A DNA stretch of 64,000 bases, from assembly GCA_905182995.1 (NCBI GenBank), contig CAJJDP010000026.1:252442-316441 (forward strand). The letters are read 5' to 3'. A program made the translations under genes and the position numbers. Positions 11,642 to 23,276 of the stretch are shown piece after piece (position 1 is the stretch's first letter; each line of letters starts with the position of its first letter). This DNA is from Paramecium octaurelia (Eukaryota; Ciliophora; Oligohymenophorea; Peniculida; Parameciidae). The notes under the pieces were generated by a model. It made no database searches and was not told the origin of the DNA. It saw only the letters and a list, made by a program, of their open reading frames with translations.

Positions 11642-13031
11642 TCATCCATTAATCAAATAGTCTTTATAATCAAATTATTCTTCAGGATAAAATGAAGTAA
11701 TAACAGTTCTCTTATTATATGTACGTCCAGCTAAGTGAAATTTAGCCTTCTTTGCAGGAATTTAATAATAAAACTTAACAAATATTTTCCCAACAGCAGG
11801 ATTGCAGAAACTATAATTAACAATCATAAATACCCTGATTCTTTATCAGGTCTCGGAATTTCGATTTTTTCGATTTATCCATAACGCATGCATTCACTCC
11901 TTATATCTTCCACCAATTCCTCGAAAATGTCATCCTCATATAAATCCTAAATGGAACACTATCAATGAATAAGAAAATACAATACCATATTCAAAAATTA
12001 AACAACCTTGCTAGGTATCAAGGCGGATTGCGGAATTGTTAACATCTATTAAACTTAAGGTATTCTAAGTAAATCACAAGATGCCAAGAATGAACCAGCA
12101 TAATTGGATGGTTGATCCTTCCCATTTACTTTTTTATTTTATTAAGTTTCTCCTTAAACCTTACAAATCTTCAACTTCTTATCTCCGATTTATAAGTTAT
12201 TGAGAGCCTTAAGAGCCTTTGCAGTAGAAACAGCGTTTTCATATTCAAAAAAACAATAACCCTTCGAAATTTCTGTATTTGAAGCAGTGTCCTTTACTAG
12301 ATTGAAATACTTGGTTATTCCAAAGGATTAAATTAATTTCATAACATCTTCATCCCTTAAATATGTCGGCAATCCACCCAAATACAATCTGGTGTTATCC
12401 TCTTGTTTTTATTCGGGATTAAGTTCTCCATCTTTAGTTTGGGGATTTAGAATTCTCTCCAAAAATTTTCTTGGTCTCTCCACCTTAATTTTGCAATTGT
12501 TGACAAATTAAACTTAATCCTGAGTGACTAACGCTCTTTTTGCTTCTTTGGAACTGCATTCTAAAACAACCCAGGACTTTGTGGCACCATATTCAATTGA
12601 TTTGATTGGTCTGTCATCTAAATTCAGGGATTATCATACTTATTTTAGGATCAAGAGAAGTAATGAGTGTATTAAAATACTCTTCCAATTCTTTTAGTTA
12701 AACATTCAAAGGCACATTTGAAATAATCATCATAAATGGATTGTTTTCATAAATAGCGTACTTTTCCTTAATATGTTGAGGGAGGTCTGGATCTTACAAA
12801 ATTTTAGATTGCTTCACTTTATTTTGCCAATCATCATCAAAATCTGTAAGTATTTCCTCTATTAATTTTATTTAATTTGAAATTACCTTCCTCTCCCCAT
12901 TTCTTTTTCTTTTTATTTTTCTTCTTTTTTTTCTTTTGTTCTGGTTGCTAGGCTTAATCTTTCTTATCATTCTTTTCATTATCATCTGATTCTCGTTCTA
13001 TTGACTCTTTTGCTTATTCTTCCAAATTCAT
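11642..13031 (-). CDS. U2AF2: Splicing factor U2AF large subunit (U2AF65)
   Basis: 429 aa with four introns (12859-12886, 12618-12639, 11959-11985, 11811-11833; 22-28 nt). The N-terminus is a Lys-rich tail (KKKKKNKKKKKWGEE). RRM1 is about residues 80-165 and RRM2 begins NTRLYLGGLPTYLRDEDV with RNP1-like KGYCFFEYE. The third, UHM-type RRM has VVQFLNM, DDIFEELVEDIRSEC and GKIFVKF, ending GRTYNKRTVITSFYPEEQF. U2AF65 recognises the polypyrimidine tract and recruits U2 snRNP in the nucleus. In this genome introns are about 25 nt, leaving little room for a tract, so its mode of binding is of interest. Its 5' end faces the alveolin-like gene across a 68-bp divergent promoter. Confidence 0.94.
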
Positions 13032-13099
13032 TTATTTTAATTAATTATAAGGCCTAATTCATATCTTTTTTTCCCTCTCAACTTTTAAATAAAATTTAT

Positions 13100-14048
13100 A
13101 TGAGCAATATCCCACAATCATAACATCCACAACAAGCACAACAACCACCATAAGCACCACAACCCTATTATGGATAACCCAGCTATGCTTAACCATATGG
13201 TGCTCCTCTTTCACCATTGAGATATTCCTATGCTCCCCCTGTCGTCCAATAGGTCGTCCCATAAACCTATGTACCTCAATAAGTGGTCCCATAACAATAT
13301 GTACCTCAACCAGTCGTCGCTCAACCAGTTGTTGCCTAACCAGTTGTTGCTCAATCTGTTGTTGCATAACCAACAATCAAAGGTGAGAGCAGAATCGAAT
13401 ATGTTCCATATGAGAAAACTGTGGTTGAATATGAAGAAGTGAGATAAAGAATCTAAGTGCCAAGAGAAAAATATGTTACTGATTATTACGCAGTTGAATA
13501 CCAAACAGAATATGTACCATAAGTCTTCTAAGAAAAATTTACAGGTATGACATTTTAAAAATTTAAATTTACAGAATATGTTCCTGTAGATAGATACCAA
13601 GAAAGAGTTGAGTATTATCCAGTTGAGAGATAAGTTGTTCATCAACAATAAGTCTAATAAGTTGTTGCCCAACCAGTCTAATAAGTTGTCACTCAATCAG
13701 TCGTTCAACCAGTCTAATATGCTCCATAACCAGTCTAATATGCTCCACAACCAGTCCAATATGTCCAACAACCAGTCCAATATGCTCCATAACCAGTCCA
13801 ATATGCCCCAGCTCCACTTTAACAAACAACCTATGTTCCTGCTCCAGTTGCCAGTCTACCATTAGCCTAGACCTAATTACCAACCAGAACAGTCCCTTAA
13901 GCTAGACCCCAATAACCATTAGACAGAACCCAAGTATGACATTATTTAAAAAAAAAAGGCTTAAAATCCAAGACCAAACCCATAAGCAGCCCAATAACCA
14001 CAATAGAAATAAAAGAGCTTTTTGGACAGACTCTTTGATAGAGATTGA
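13100..14048 (+). CDS. Alveolin/epiplasmin-like cortical protein with VPV-type repeats
   Basis: 297 aa; introns 13545-13574 (CAG end) and 13934-13958 (AAG end). The N-terminus is rich in Pro, Gln and Tyr, with repeated short units of the type YVPQ/VVAQP. The core (about residues 95-175) is the alveolin-type Val/Glu/Tyr/Pro-rich block, for example EYVPYEKTVVEYEEV and YQTEYVPQVF. Then come repeated QPVQYAP-like units and a basic end (KSFLDRLFDRD). Alveolins build the filamentous epiplasm beneath the alveolar sacs of ciliates. Much of the Gln is written TAA/TAG. The same repeats create long shadow frames on the other strand. Family call rests on composition and repeat pattern. Confidence 0.8.
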
Positions 14049-14132
14049 TTATCATAATCGTTTATATAACATATAAGCCATATTTTTCTATATTATTGAT
14101 GTTCCTCTTTATGCAGACAGTAATATGAATAA

Positions 14133-14753
14133 TCATGCTTTCTTTCTTAAATTTCCAGACAATTAAATCTATGAGTTCTAATCTTCCATTTATTACTCAT
14201 AATCATCAACTGTTCCAAGAGCCTCTCCAAATCCATTCTCTTCTGAAGACTCCTTTTCTTGATTTTCAACTTCATAAACTTCCACTCCTTTGCCAAATCC
14301 ATTGACATCTTAGTTTATCTCTTAAACATCTTCATAAACATTTTCTCCTTTTCCAAATCCTCTAATCTTGTTATTAATATTATTCTATTCTTTCCTCTCT
14401 TCCTCCTCATAAACATTTTTACCTTTTCCAAATCCCTATATTTTTTTTCCCTTTTTTGAATCTTTGAGTTCTCTCTCCTCCTCCTTTTAATATACATCAA
14501 CTCCATCCCCAAATCCTATAGTGTTTTCATCAAACTTCATTACTCAAAATACTTTAATTGAGTTACCATTCTCTAATTCATGCTTTGCTTCTAATTCATT
14601 ATCAAAGCACTATTATAATTTTTCAGAGTACTCTTACGCTTACAATTCATGATTATCATTTAATAGTCCTTGCCTTTATTATATTAAATTCTCGTCAATC
14701 CGATATGCACAAAAATTACTAATAAACAAGAAACCAAAAACGATTCTGATCAT
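14133..14753 (-). CDS. Secreted acidic protein with GFGxGxxVYE repeats, 198 aa
   Basis: Starts with a clear signal peptide (MIRIVFGFLFISNFCAYRI). The mature part is acidic and carries repeats built on GFGxGxxVYE: GFGDGVDVY, GFGKGKNVYE, GFGKGENVYE, GFGKGVEVYE and a degenerate GFGEALGTVDDY, each 25-35 residues apart. One intron is inferred at 14543-14566 (24 nt, GAG end), because the unspliced frame contains a single TGA; an 18-nt alternative inside it would also keep frame. Export through the secretory pathway, perhaps to a secretory granule or the cell surface, is likely. No family recognised. Confidence 0.7.
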
Positions 14754-15209
14754 TTTATATTATTAAATAAAATAAAAAAATTATAAAAGCTATATATTTT
14801 TATATTCAATCTGATCTTTATACTCATCAAATGGAAAAAAATTAATATGATCCTTCTCTATTAATCGTAACCTCAATTTTTTTCACACTTGATTATATAG
14901 CATTATTTTTAATTTAATCTAAGTTATATTAATTTGGATTTTATTTATATAAATTCTGAAATATAGATTTAATCAATTTTATACTTTTATTTTGCATGTT
15001 TTCAAAATACATTGCTAGAGATTATTTTAATCATAATGTAGAATCATTGTTCTGTCATTATCATTTAATCAAATTCAATAAAAATTATTTTAATCATATA
15101 TTATATAAAAACTTATTTTCAAAATAGATTAAACAGATTACAAGTACTTTTTTGAATATTTGCACATATTAATAAAATTTATCAAATTTACTACTTATCA
15201 TAATACCTA
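14754..15209. other. AT-rich intergenic region
   Basis: About 450 bp of very AT-rich sequence containing only short incidental frames. It sits between two divergently oriented genes and presumably carries their promoters; no specific element is recognised. Confidence 0.6.
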
Positions 15210-15566
15210 ATGTAAATCAAAACCGAACCTTCTGAAGCTACCACAACTATTTTACCACAAAAAGCTTCAGAAAATCAGAACTTTGAGTTTATTTGTCAAG
15301 AATTGTTAAAAATTTGCACTGTTTCTTACCAAATTATTTCTCCTGAAATTTAATAGAGATCAATTAGAAAAAAGAAAATAAAAACTAATTTTAAATAAGT
15401 GAGCAAATCTAGAGAATCCAAAATATAGGCTAATGGAAGATAAAGTCATTAGACTATCTAAAATTTAATTATTGAAACTGAAGAAGAATTATAATCAAAG
15501 ATAACTCTAATAGATGATCTCTAATCAAAATTATTGCATTTAAATACGATGTTATTCAAAATGTGA
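15210..15566 (+). CDS. Small basic/coiled-coil hypothetical protein, 118 aa
   Basis: Continuous intronless frame from ATG 15210 to TGA 15564-15566. A mixed N-terminal half (with one CQELLKICTVSYQII hydrophobic-amphipathic stretch) is followed by a Lys/Arg-rich segment (RKKKIKTNFKQVSKSRESK) and a Leu/Ile heptad region at the C-terminus. A basic stretch followed by a short coiled coil is reminiscent of bZIP proteins, but spacing and key Asn/Arg residues are not convincing. Isolated on both sides by long AT-rich spacers. Confidence 0.6.
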
Positions 15567-16158
15567 ATTTGGCAATATTTTATATTTGTAATTTACCATT
15601 TTAATTTAGTAGTATTATACATATGTTTTCTTAGTCTATTTACTTTTCTTTTGATATATCCTACAATGGGCATTAATTTAATATGTTTCATTAAAACAAT
15701 ATTTAGATTTATAAAGAAAAATCTTCTTAACCACAAAATAAAATGAATTAACTAATTTAGATTTAGTTTTAGTTATAATTAATTTTAAGAATATCACATA
15801 ATCTGAATACTTAAATCAAGTAAAATTAAGTAAATATATATTAATTTTTATGAATACAATTTCACATCAGCCAATAAATAAATTATGTTCTAGAGATTTC
15901 TACAATTTCATTACTAACTAAAATGAATAAAATATAGAGGATTTTTTCATTTATAAATAATTCTATAATTGCAATACATCCTTCATTAATTAAAAAATTG
16001 AAAAATTAAGTTCCATAAGAGATTAAGGTCACTTCTAATTTAATTCACAATATTGATCCCTTTCCTCTATAAGTATTTTGTTCTTGATTTCGTTCGGTAT
16101 TAATAAATTTATGTGCTTGGTGTTGTTTTTTATAAATTTATTAAATATATTACGCTAA
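15567..16158. other. AT-rich intergenic region
   Basis: Nearly 600 bp with AT content visibly higher than the flanking genes and no coding frame I would support. It leads into the protein kinase gene. Confidence 0.6.
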
Positions 16159-18126
16159 ATGTACTTTTCTTCTAGTGATAGAATTCCAGGAACTCTCACA
16201 AACTATACTATAATTAAATGTTTAGACAATGGAAGTTAAGGATACGTGTATCAAGTAAAAGGAGAGGATAATAAATTTTATGCCTTGAAGAGGGTAGTCA
16301 AAATGAAATCGAGCGAAATGGCTTTCTTAAATAAGTATTTCTAGAATCAACAAGCTTTTGCACACATACTCATTCATTATGAATATTTTTAGTACAAAAA
16401 TAGCTTAGTAATTATCTAAGAGTATTGTGCCGGTGGCAATCTATTTTAACTATTGTAGAAACAAAAATTATCAACCCCAGATATTTAAAAAATATTATCA
16501 GATGTATTTATAAACTAAATTATTAAAGATCTGCAGATAACTCTAAGTGTTGAGAGAATAACACTTTTTTCATAGGGACTTAAAGCCAGAAAATATTTTG
16601 ATTTAAATTGATTCTCTAACTAATAGAAATCACTACAAAATTTGTGATTTTGGAGAAATTAAAGAAATATATTGTAGTAATTCCTAAAATTTGCAGAAGA
16701 AAAGTATCCAAACTATGAACGTAGGAACACCATATTATTAAGCTCCAGAAGTTATTTAATCTTCACTCTACGATTCTTCAGCTGACATCTGGTCTTTAGG
16801 AGCATTAATTTATGAGCTTTATACTACTGAGCCCTTATTTAATGGAGGCTCTTTAGAAGAAATACAAAAATAAATTTTATCCACTTAATAAGATCAAAGC
16901 CTCATCTAATAAAAGATAGATTAAATTCAATGTGATACTAAATATAAGGATTTATTAAAATAAATGTTAAGCTACATAGCTTCCGAAAGGCCTTCCATAG
17001 AATAAATATAAAACACATATAAAATAGAAAGTGCAATCAATTTTGACAAAATTAAAGAGTAATCCTCATAAATGAAATACAAATAAATACCTTTGGAATT
17101 TATTTAACAACAAATGGAAGTATAAAACGCTACAGAAAGTTCAGATTAACAAAAAAATTTACAAAATTAAAAGTAAAGTCTTAATTTATAGAACAATAAG
17201 AATGATTTTCAAGTAAACTAATAAATCATCAATAACAGCTAAAATGCAGATGGAAAATAGAAATTTTAATACTTTTAAAAATTTTAACAAAACTAAGGTA
17301 TGAACTAAAATTAAACAAGTAAACAATTTCATCCAAACTTTCCTAACATGAATTAATAATTGAATACACCTCGTTAAACTCCAGAATTTTATTCTGATAT
17401 TCAACAAAGTAATGAGGAAGGCAAGACGAACTAAAAATCCCTAAGTCAAATGTAAGAAAACCAATATGAAAATTAAAAAAAATGTAACACTTATTCATAA
17501 ATTAAGGTTAATTCCAATAAAATTTTAATTAAAATGGTTAAGGAATCAATTAATATGCGTTTTAATTGCCACCAAATTATAACTTTTCTTAATTTGATTA
17601 AACGTCAGCTAACTCTTAATAATTTTAAAATCAGGCACTTAAATTTATGTGGAATAATAATTAATAAGACAATTAAAATAAACCTTTAGAAAAAAATTAA
17701 TTCAATTTTCAATATTTTTAAAATTTTCCCTAAAAATGGTAGGCTTAGAATAAAGAGATGAAAGTTGAAAATCAGGGATAATTACCTGTTGAAAAATAAT
17801 ATTAGTAATAATAATACTATTAATAATAATAATAGTAGTAATAATACTATCAATAATAATAATAGTAGTAATAATAATATTATCAATAACTATAACAATA
17901 GTAACAATAATTTCAATAGCAATAGTAATAATAATATCAGTAGCAATAATAATAATATTAATATCAATAACATTAGTAATAAAATTAATAGTAACAACAC
18001 CAACAATAATAATAAGAATAGTTATAATAGTAATAAGTAAAATAACAATAGTAGTAATAATAATAGTATTAGTAGTAGCAATAGTAGTAGTAACAATAAC
18101 AATAACAATAACAATAACAATAATAC

Positions 18127-18189
<63 letters not shown>

Positions 18190-18849
18190 TAGTAGTAATA
18201 ATAGTAATAGTAGCAACAACAATATCAATAGTCGTAACAATAATAATAAGAATAGTAGTAATAATATTAATAGTAGCAATATCAATAACAACAGTAGTAG
18301 CAATAGTAGCAATAATAGTAGCAATAACAATAACAACAGTAGTAGCAATAGTAATAACAATAATAATAACAATAGTAGTAATAATAATAGTTGTAGCAAT
18401 AAGAATAGTAGTAACAACAGTAACAATACTAGTAATAACAATTATTATAGTAGAAATAACAATAATAAATTGATAATTCAAGTTAATTTAACCAATATTA
18501 AGATGTAAAACCACACACTCTAAAAAATCAATCAATTTTAGAATCAGTTATTGAAATGCCTGCGGATACAGAATAATCAATGGATATAAAACAATATGAA
18601 GTAAAAGTAATTCTAAATTAGAAAAATAAAGTAAATATAATCAATGAGAAAATAAAATAAACATTTAATATTCCACTAAATGTTATCGAGATTTAAGAAC
18701 AAGAAGACTTAAAAAAACCAGAATATGCAATGAAAATTAGAGAATATTTACTTTCATAGTATCAAAAGATTAAATAAAGGAAGGATGTTAATCAATATGG
18801 AACTTATATTCAAAATTAAAGAATGAGCTCTGAGTACTATAATTATTGA
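16159..18849 (+). CDS. Protein kinase with very long poly-Gln tract, 880 aa
   Basis: Introns 16504-16528 (25 nt) and 17484-17506 (23 nt), both AAG-ended, restore one frame. The kinase domain spans about residues 12-285: a glycine loop GSQGYVYQV, VAIK-type Lys in FYALKRV, HRDLKPENIL near 130, DFG near 154, APEV near 187 and DIWSLGALIYELY. All catalytic residues are present, so it should be an active Ser/Thr kinase (NEK/ULK/CAMK-like; subfamily unresolved). A Gln/Asn-rich region follows, then about 230 codons of nearly pure Gln (17786-18475), mostly TAA and TAG. A charged C-terminus of about 120 residues ends at TGA 18847. Such tails often drive condensate formation. Confidence 0.88.
17786..18475 (+). 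repeat. TAA/TAG/CAA triplet repeat (poly-Gln coding)
   Basis: About 690 bp of imperfect (TAA/TAG/CAA/TAC)n, including a pure (TAA)n run near 18128-18186. In the kinase frame it reads as Gln with scattered Tyr, Glu and Leu. With the standard code it would be a wall of stops. The reverse strand gives long artificial Leu- or Ile-rich frames, which are not genes. Confidence 0.95.
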
Positions 18850-19529
18850 TAAAAGATATTTATTTCAAACTAATTCTTGATAATTGTTAAGTTGTGACAA
18901 ATTCTATTTTATAATTTGTTATATTCTTTTAGAAAAAATAATTCCTTCTACAAATTCATAACTAATATCTTTAAACCTTAATAATGATGGACTTTCGTGT
19001 TATTTCAAATGAGAAAATATAAAGTTGATTTAAATATTATAGGAACAAATTGATTTAAATGTAAAATGACAAGAGATTGTTTCACTTATTAGTAATTTCT
19101 CTCTATTTCAATCATAATTTACACGAAGACTCCCATCAAAAGTAATTATTAAAGGATTAAATTTAAATTTAGAGTTTAAGTAATATGGGTCAATAAATTA
19201 TCAATAAAAATTGACATAGTTATCATAATTTAATAAATATTATAAAACATAAAAATTATGTTTTATTTTGAAAATTTCATTAGAATTTTTTATTATGATT
19301 GAGGTTCAGTACGACTTTAACAACCTAAGTGAGAAAAACAGATAATTTGTTCATTTTTTAGACAAATTCTGTGATTTTATCAAAATGAAGTGTATAATAT
19401 TATCAATGGAAGTATTAGAATTTGTTTTTGATTTAAATATTTTTAGTAATAGAGCAGTGATGATTAATTCATAATTATTGTCTTAAAATTATTTCTTTAA
19501 TTTTCATTTTAATTAATTTATTAATTAAA
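18850..19529. other. AT-rich intergenic region with a weak open frame
   Basis: An ATG at 19295 opens a frame whose first 60 codons look protein-like (acidic start, then hydrophobic), but it runs straight into the 5' end of the U1-70K gene in another frame. I do not call it as a gene. The remainder shows nothing recognisable. Confidence 0.5.
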
Positions 19530-20553
19530 ATGTATTATTAAGCATAGCCTCCTATGATGCCACTTGCGCATATGATGAACAACCCAGTTTAAATGCAATA
19601 GGCAACCAATATAAGAAAACCCGACTTCCCACCTGATGTAAGTTAGCATTATTACAATTAGATGCAACCAATTTTTGTTATTCCCTAAATAGCTCACATT
19701 AAGTCTTAACCGAAACCAAAATGCAGGCCATATGACCCAATTTTAGGGTTAGGTAGAAAGGCTGAGTGGATGCTAGATAAATTTGAAGATGAGTACGAAT
19801 AAATGTAAAGAGAAGAAAGGGAGAAGGGTAATTTTATATGTATAAAAAAAGATATCGTAAAACCATCTCGATTACCTCTTAAGATTCTAAAGAGATTAGA
19901 AAAGAAGCATCAACACAATGAGGAATTAAAGAAGTTGTTGTAATTATGGAATCCATTTGAAGATCCTAATATCACATCTGAACCTTATAAAACACTGTTT
20001 GTGGGCAGATTGAATTATGCGACAACTGATAAAAAATTGCGTAAGGAATTTGAAGAATATGGACCAATCAAATCAATAAGAATCATACGAGATTCTACAT
20101 AAGATAAGCCTAGAGGCTATGCATTCATTGGTAAGGGGGTGATCTTAAATTAAAAGAGTATGAGAGCAAGAACAGTGTTAAATAAGCTTATAAATATGCA
20201 GTAGATAAGCGTATTGATGGAAGAAAGTTGGTTGTTGACATCGAAAGAGGTAGAACAATTCTGAAATGGAGACCCCGTCGACTTGGAGGTGGTCTAGGTG
20301 AGTTGAGAAGATCAAGAAGTGAAGAAATATCTAAAAAACCTAAAGAAGAACATGTGGAAAAAGATGAAGAGGACAAGAGGAGAAAATCAAAGAAAGGTAT
20401 TAAATAAAAAATTTTTTATTAGAAGAGGTAAAACCAGCAAAGAAACCTAGGGAGAGATCTCGATCTAAGTCTGTCAAAAAGCATAAGAAGAGAGAAGAAA
20501 GTCCCATTAAAAAATAAAAAAGAAGAGAAAAATCAAAAAAAAGACATAAATGA
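19530..20553 (+). CDS. SNRNP70: U1 snRNP 70 kDa protein
   Basis: 307 aa with four introns (19638-19661, 19828-19851, 20131-20156, 20397-20422). The N-terminal U1-70K region includes [20 protein letters not shown]. The RRM at about residues 120-200 has RNP2-like TLFVGRLNY and RNP1 RGYAFIEYE. Right after it comes the diagnostic [14 protein letters not shown] and [19 protein letters not shown]. The tail is short, Arg/Lys/Ser-rich and only about 80 residues, much shorter than in animals. U1-70K binds U1 snRNA stem-loop I and helps recognise the 5' splice site. The first two introns are 24 nt with no TGA, so their removal is supported by family comparison rather than by frame. Confidence 0.95.
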
Positions 20554-20735
20554 GTTGATAATGAATTTAAACTTAATAAAAAGGTAAGTATTCTTAATTG
20601 AAATAATCTTGGTTCCTTATATTACATTCAATCTTTATAATTCTTAATCTATAATATAATTTTTTGTCTTTTATTATGTATAAAGGGTTTTATTATTGTA
20701 TGTTGAATTTATACGATTATAAAATATGTACGATC

Positions 20736-21159
20736 TCAATTGCAAAATTCACAACCTCCTGGAGGAGCTTAGTTTTCCTTTTCATAAATTTAAGACCAAG
20801 ATTCCTATATCGAATAACCTATAGTGCTTCCTATAATCACTGCAAGATTGACCCAACCATTCATTGTCATAATTAATTACATAACCATGATACCTGAAAG
20901 TGCATATACTAAATACCAACAGATATCAACAATCAAACTTATTTTAAAGATGGGTTTTACTTTTTTGGTAAAATTAACTTAACAGTATAGAGATTCATAT
21001 GAAGCATACAATAAAACATTACAATAAGACATCCAAAAAAGAACAATCCTGTTTCATCAGCAGTTGTAGACCATCTTATGTTTAATACTTTTAATACCCC
21101 TTAAATACGAATTCACAGTTTACTCTAAAGTGAACAACCATGCCATTATTGATAGCCAT
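20736..21159 (-). CDS. Ctr-type copper transporter, 120 aa
   Basis: Three exons with introns 21088-21116 (29 nt) and 20978-21009 (32 nt), both AAG-ended. The product has three hydrophobic segments, as Ctr trimers require. TM1 is near residues 30-48. TM2 contains the MQLIM Met-x3-Met copper-coordinating pattern. TM3 is a short AVIIGSTIGYS helix with the small-residue GxxxG packing motif. The C-terminus ends CEFCN, comparable to the Cys/His metal-handoff tail. The N-terminus is short and has few Met, so extracellular Cu capture is minimal. It would import Cu(I) at the plasma membrane or a vacuole. Splice choices were set by the transmembrane frame. Confidence 0.75.
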
Positions 21160-21492
21160 TTTAATATTTAATTAATTATACTTATTTCAAATTAAGCATC
21201 AAACTCAAAATATAATTCACTTAATATAATGCCATTTGATTCAGATTCAGTATATAGAGGGGATCTAGAATAACGTTAATTTCTTGCATCTCTCCTTTTT
21301 ATTAAATTGAAAATACAAATAATTAAGGTAAATTAAGATTCAAATCTAATTACGTTTAACTCAATTTCGATGGATGTAGTAATTTCACAATTTAAAACAT
21401 AGGACAAAGTTTGATTTAACAGTTTTAATTATTTCAGAAAGTATAATATTCCATTTAATTATTGGATATAAATAAATATTCCCTAAACAACA
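21160..21492. other. Intergenic region
   Basis: AT-rich interval downstream of one minus-strand gene and upstream of another. No coding frame or motif recognised. Confidence 0.5.
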
Positions 21493-22143
21493 TCATGATT
21501 CTTCAAACCCTTCCTCAAGCTTACTAGTAGTTGCAAGTGATTCTCTTTTTGGTTTTAACTCCTCTTCCTATCCCTCTTATTGTTTTTTGATCCATTCCCT
21601 TGTTTTCACAAAGCGTTCCGGAGGTTTGGGATCTTAATGTAATTTTCTGAAGGTTCTTTCTCTTCTCAATTTGCCTCCGTATTTAATAAATTCTTGAGAC
21701 CAGTGTTTTATTGCTTATTCTACTTCAACCACGCCGATGGGATCCTTCCACCAAGATATTACTTTTGTAGCTCCAGTTTCCTAGACATAACTTAAGAAAT
21801 CATAATAATTGACAAGCATTTTTAGGAGATCTTCTTGGAAATCAATTTTCTGATCCATTAAGTCCTAGACTTGTTTTTATATTTGCATTTTAAGAAAGTT
21901 TGATTATTCAGAAAAATCCTTAACCATGAAGGAAATTGATATGGAGAGGATTTCTAAGATTACTTCATCACATGTTTACAAGCTTGGATTCTCTAGAGAG
22001 AAATTATGAGTTAACCTAAGTTTGTAATTGGTTTCTTAATTTGTAAGAGTTATAATTTCTATTTGCGGGTCCACTATTATCTCTTCTTGAATCACAGGCG
22101 ATGGAAGGACTTTGATATTTTGACTTGGGCAAAAGCCTCCCAT
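21493..22143 (-). CDS. N-acylated (MGGFC) hypothetical protein, 216 aa
   Basis: Intronless frame from ATG 22143 to TGA 21493. The N-terminus MGGFCPSQ fits N-myristoylation at Gly2 plus palmitoylation at Cys5, so membrane association without a transmembrane helix is expected. Residues about 85-130 are amphipathic helical. The second half is Lys/Arg/Glu-rich with two Trp pairs (SWWKDPIG and HWSQEFIKYGG). I do not recognise the family; a kinase-regulatory or ciliary-membrane role would be speculative. Confidence 0.78.
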
Positions 22144-22693
22144 TTATTTATTTATTTTTTATATAAGATGAATTAAACCATCAATTACTTCTAAATTTAT
22201 ATAGTTCTAAGAACAGCTATAATGTTGTAATTTTAATATTACACATTTTAAGCAATAATATTTCCATTACACTTTTTTAAATTTAGTAGTTTTTGCTTCA
22301 ATAATATTTTAAATGTTTTGTACTAGAAATAAATAATTTAGAATATATTAGCTTGGATAATAAGTGAGGTTGAATGATTTAGTTCATATCATCTTGTAAT
22401 TCATCGAAATGCTACTAGAACATAGCAGAGTCGTTTAAATTTTAGTTTAGAATAAGAAATTGCTAAGTTTCACTGGCGATTTAAGATTTTTTTGTAGATT
22501 GTTTTAATATCATTTTTGAGGTATAACATGATAATTATGAAGTTATAACTACAACGAGACTCAAGAAGAGGTTGGGGTTTCATGAGTGATTAATTATTTT
22601 GAATGACAGTCAAATAAATCTTAATAATATTTTGTATAAATCACAAAACAGAAATTCAATAATTTAATTCCTAATAATTACTTAATTATCTTC
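22144..22693. other. AT-rich intergenic (divergent promoter) region
   Basis: 550 bp between two divergently transcribed genes. No reading frame of coding character and no recognised element. Confidence 0.6.
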
Positions 22694-23245
22694 ATGTCCA
22701 ACTATGAAGATGAAGTTTAATAGGTGATAAAAACTAATAGTCATGAGCCCCCCCAAACTCGATCAATTAGTAAAAAAGAAAGAGGCGATGCGCAGAGAGT
22801 AGTTTAAAAAATCAACAAACAAAATAGAATTGTCAAAAAGAAAATGAAACGAAAGCGACTATATTCAAAGGCAAAAAGACCTGGCATGCGTAGAAGAACT
22901 AGGATTCCTGCCTCTGAATCCTTTACACCAAATGAAGATAGATTAATACTTTCTTCTGTATTAAAATTAGGTCCCAAGTTCAAAGTTATTTCCACTTATT
23001 TTCCATAAAAATCCCTCAGCACTGTAAAGAATCGATACTACAAATTTCTCAGATACAGATGGACATAAATAATGGGGAAGTAAAGATTTTAATAATATGC
23101 TAGAGATTACGATACGTTGTACAAAGAAAGCCTAATACAGAGCTCACAAGGAGAAGAGATTATAGAGACAGTTTAATTATTTCCAGAATTCAAAGATATT
23201 TTAAAGAACATGATTTCAAATATAAAATCTTTAATATTATAATGA
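22694..23245 (+). CDS. Myb/SANT-like DNA-binding protein, 183 aa
   Basis: Intronless. A strongly basic N-terminal region (KKKMKRKRLYSKAKRPGMRR) is followed by one Myb/SANT-like helix-turn-helix at about residues 70-118: FTPNEDRLILSSVLKLGPKF, then ISTYFPQKSLSTVKNRYYKFLRYRW. The Trp positions typical of Myb are partly replaced by hydrophobics, but the KNRYYKFLR recognition helix is characteristic. It probably acts in the nucleus as a transcription factor or chromatin-associated protein. The C-terminal 60 residues are acidic/polar and ordinary. Confidence 0.75.
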
Positions 23246-23276
23246 ATCTTATCATTTTCACTTAATTATATTAATT

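Noticed and set aside
13059..13883. Minus-strand open frames opposite the alveolin-like gene
   Set aside because: They mirror its repeats; the plus-strand frame has start, introns and stop that add up exactly.
17702..18481. Long minus-strand frames rich in Ile/Leu/Thr opposite the kinase tail
   Set aside because: They are translations of the TAA/TAG triplet repeat on the wrong strand; the plus-strand kinase frame continues through with normal protein on both sides.
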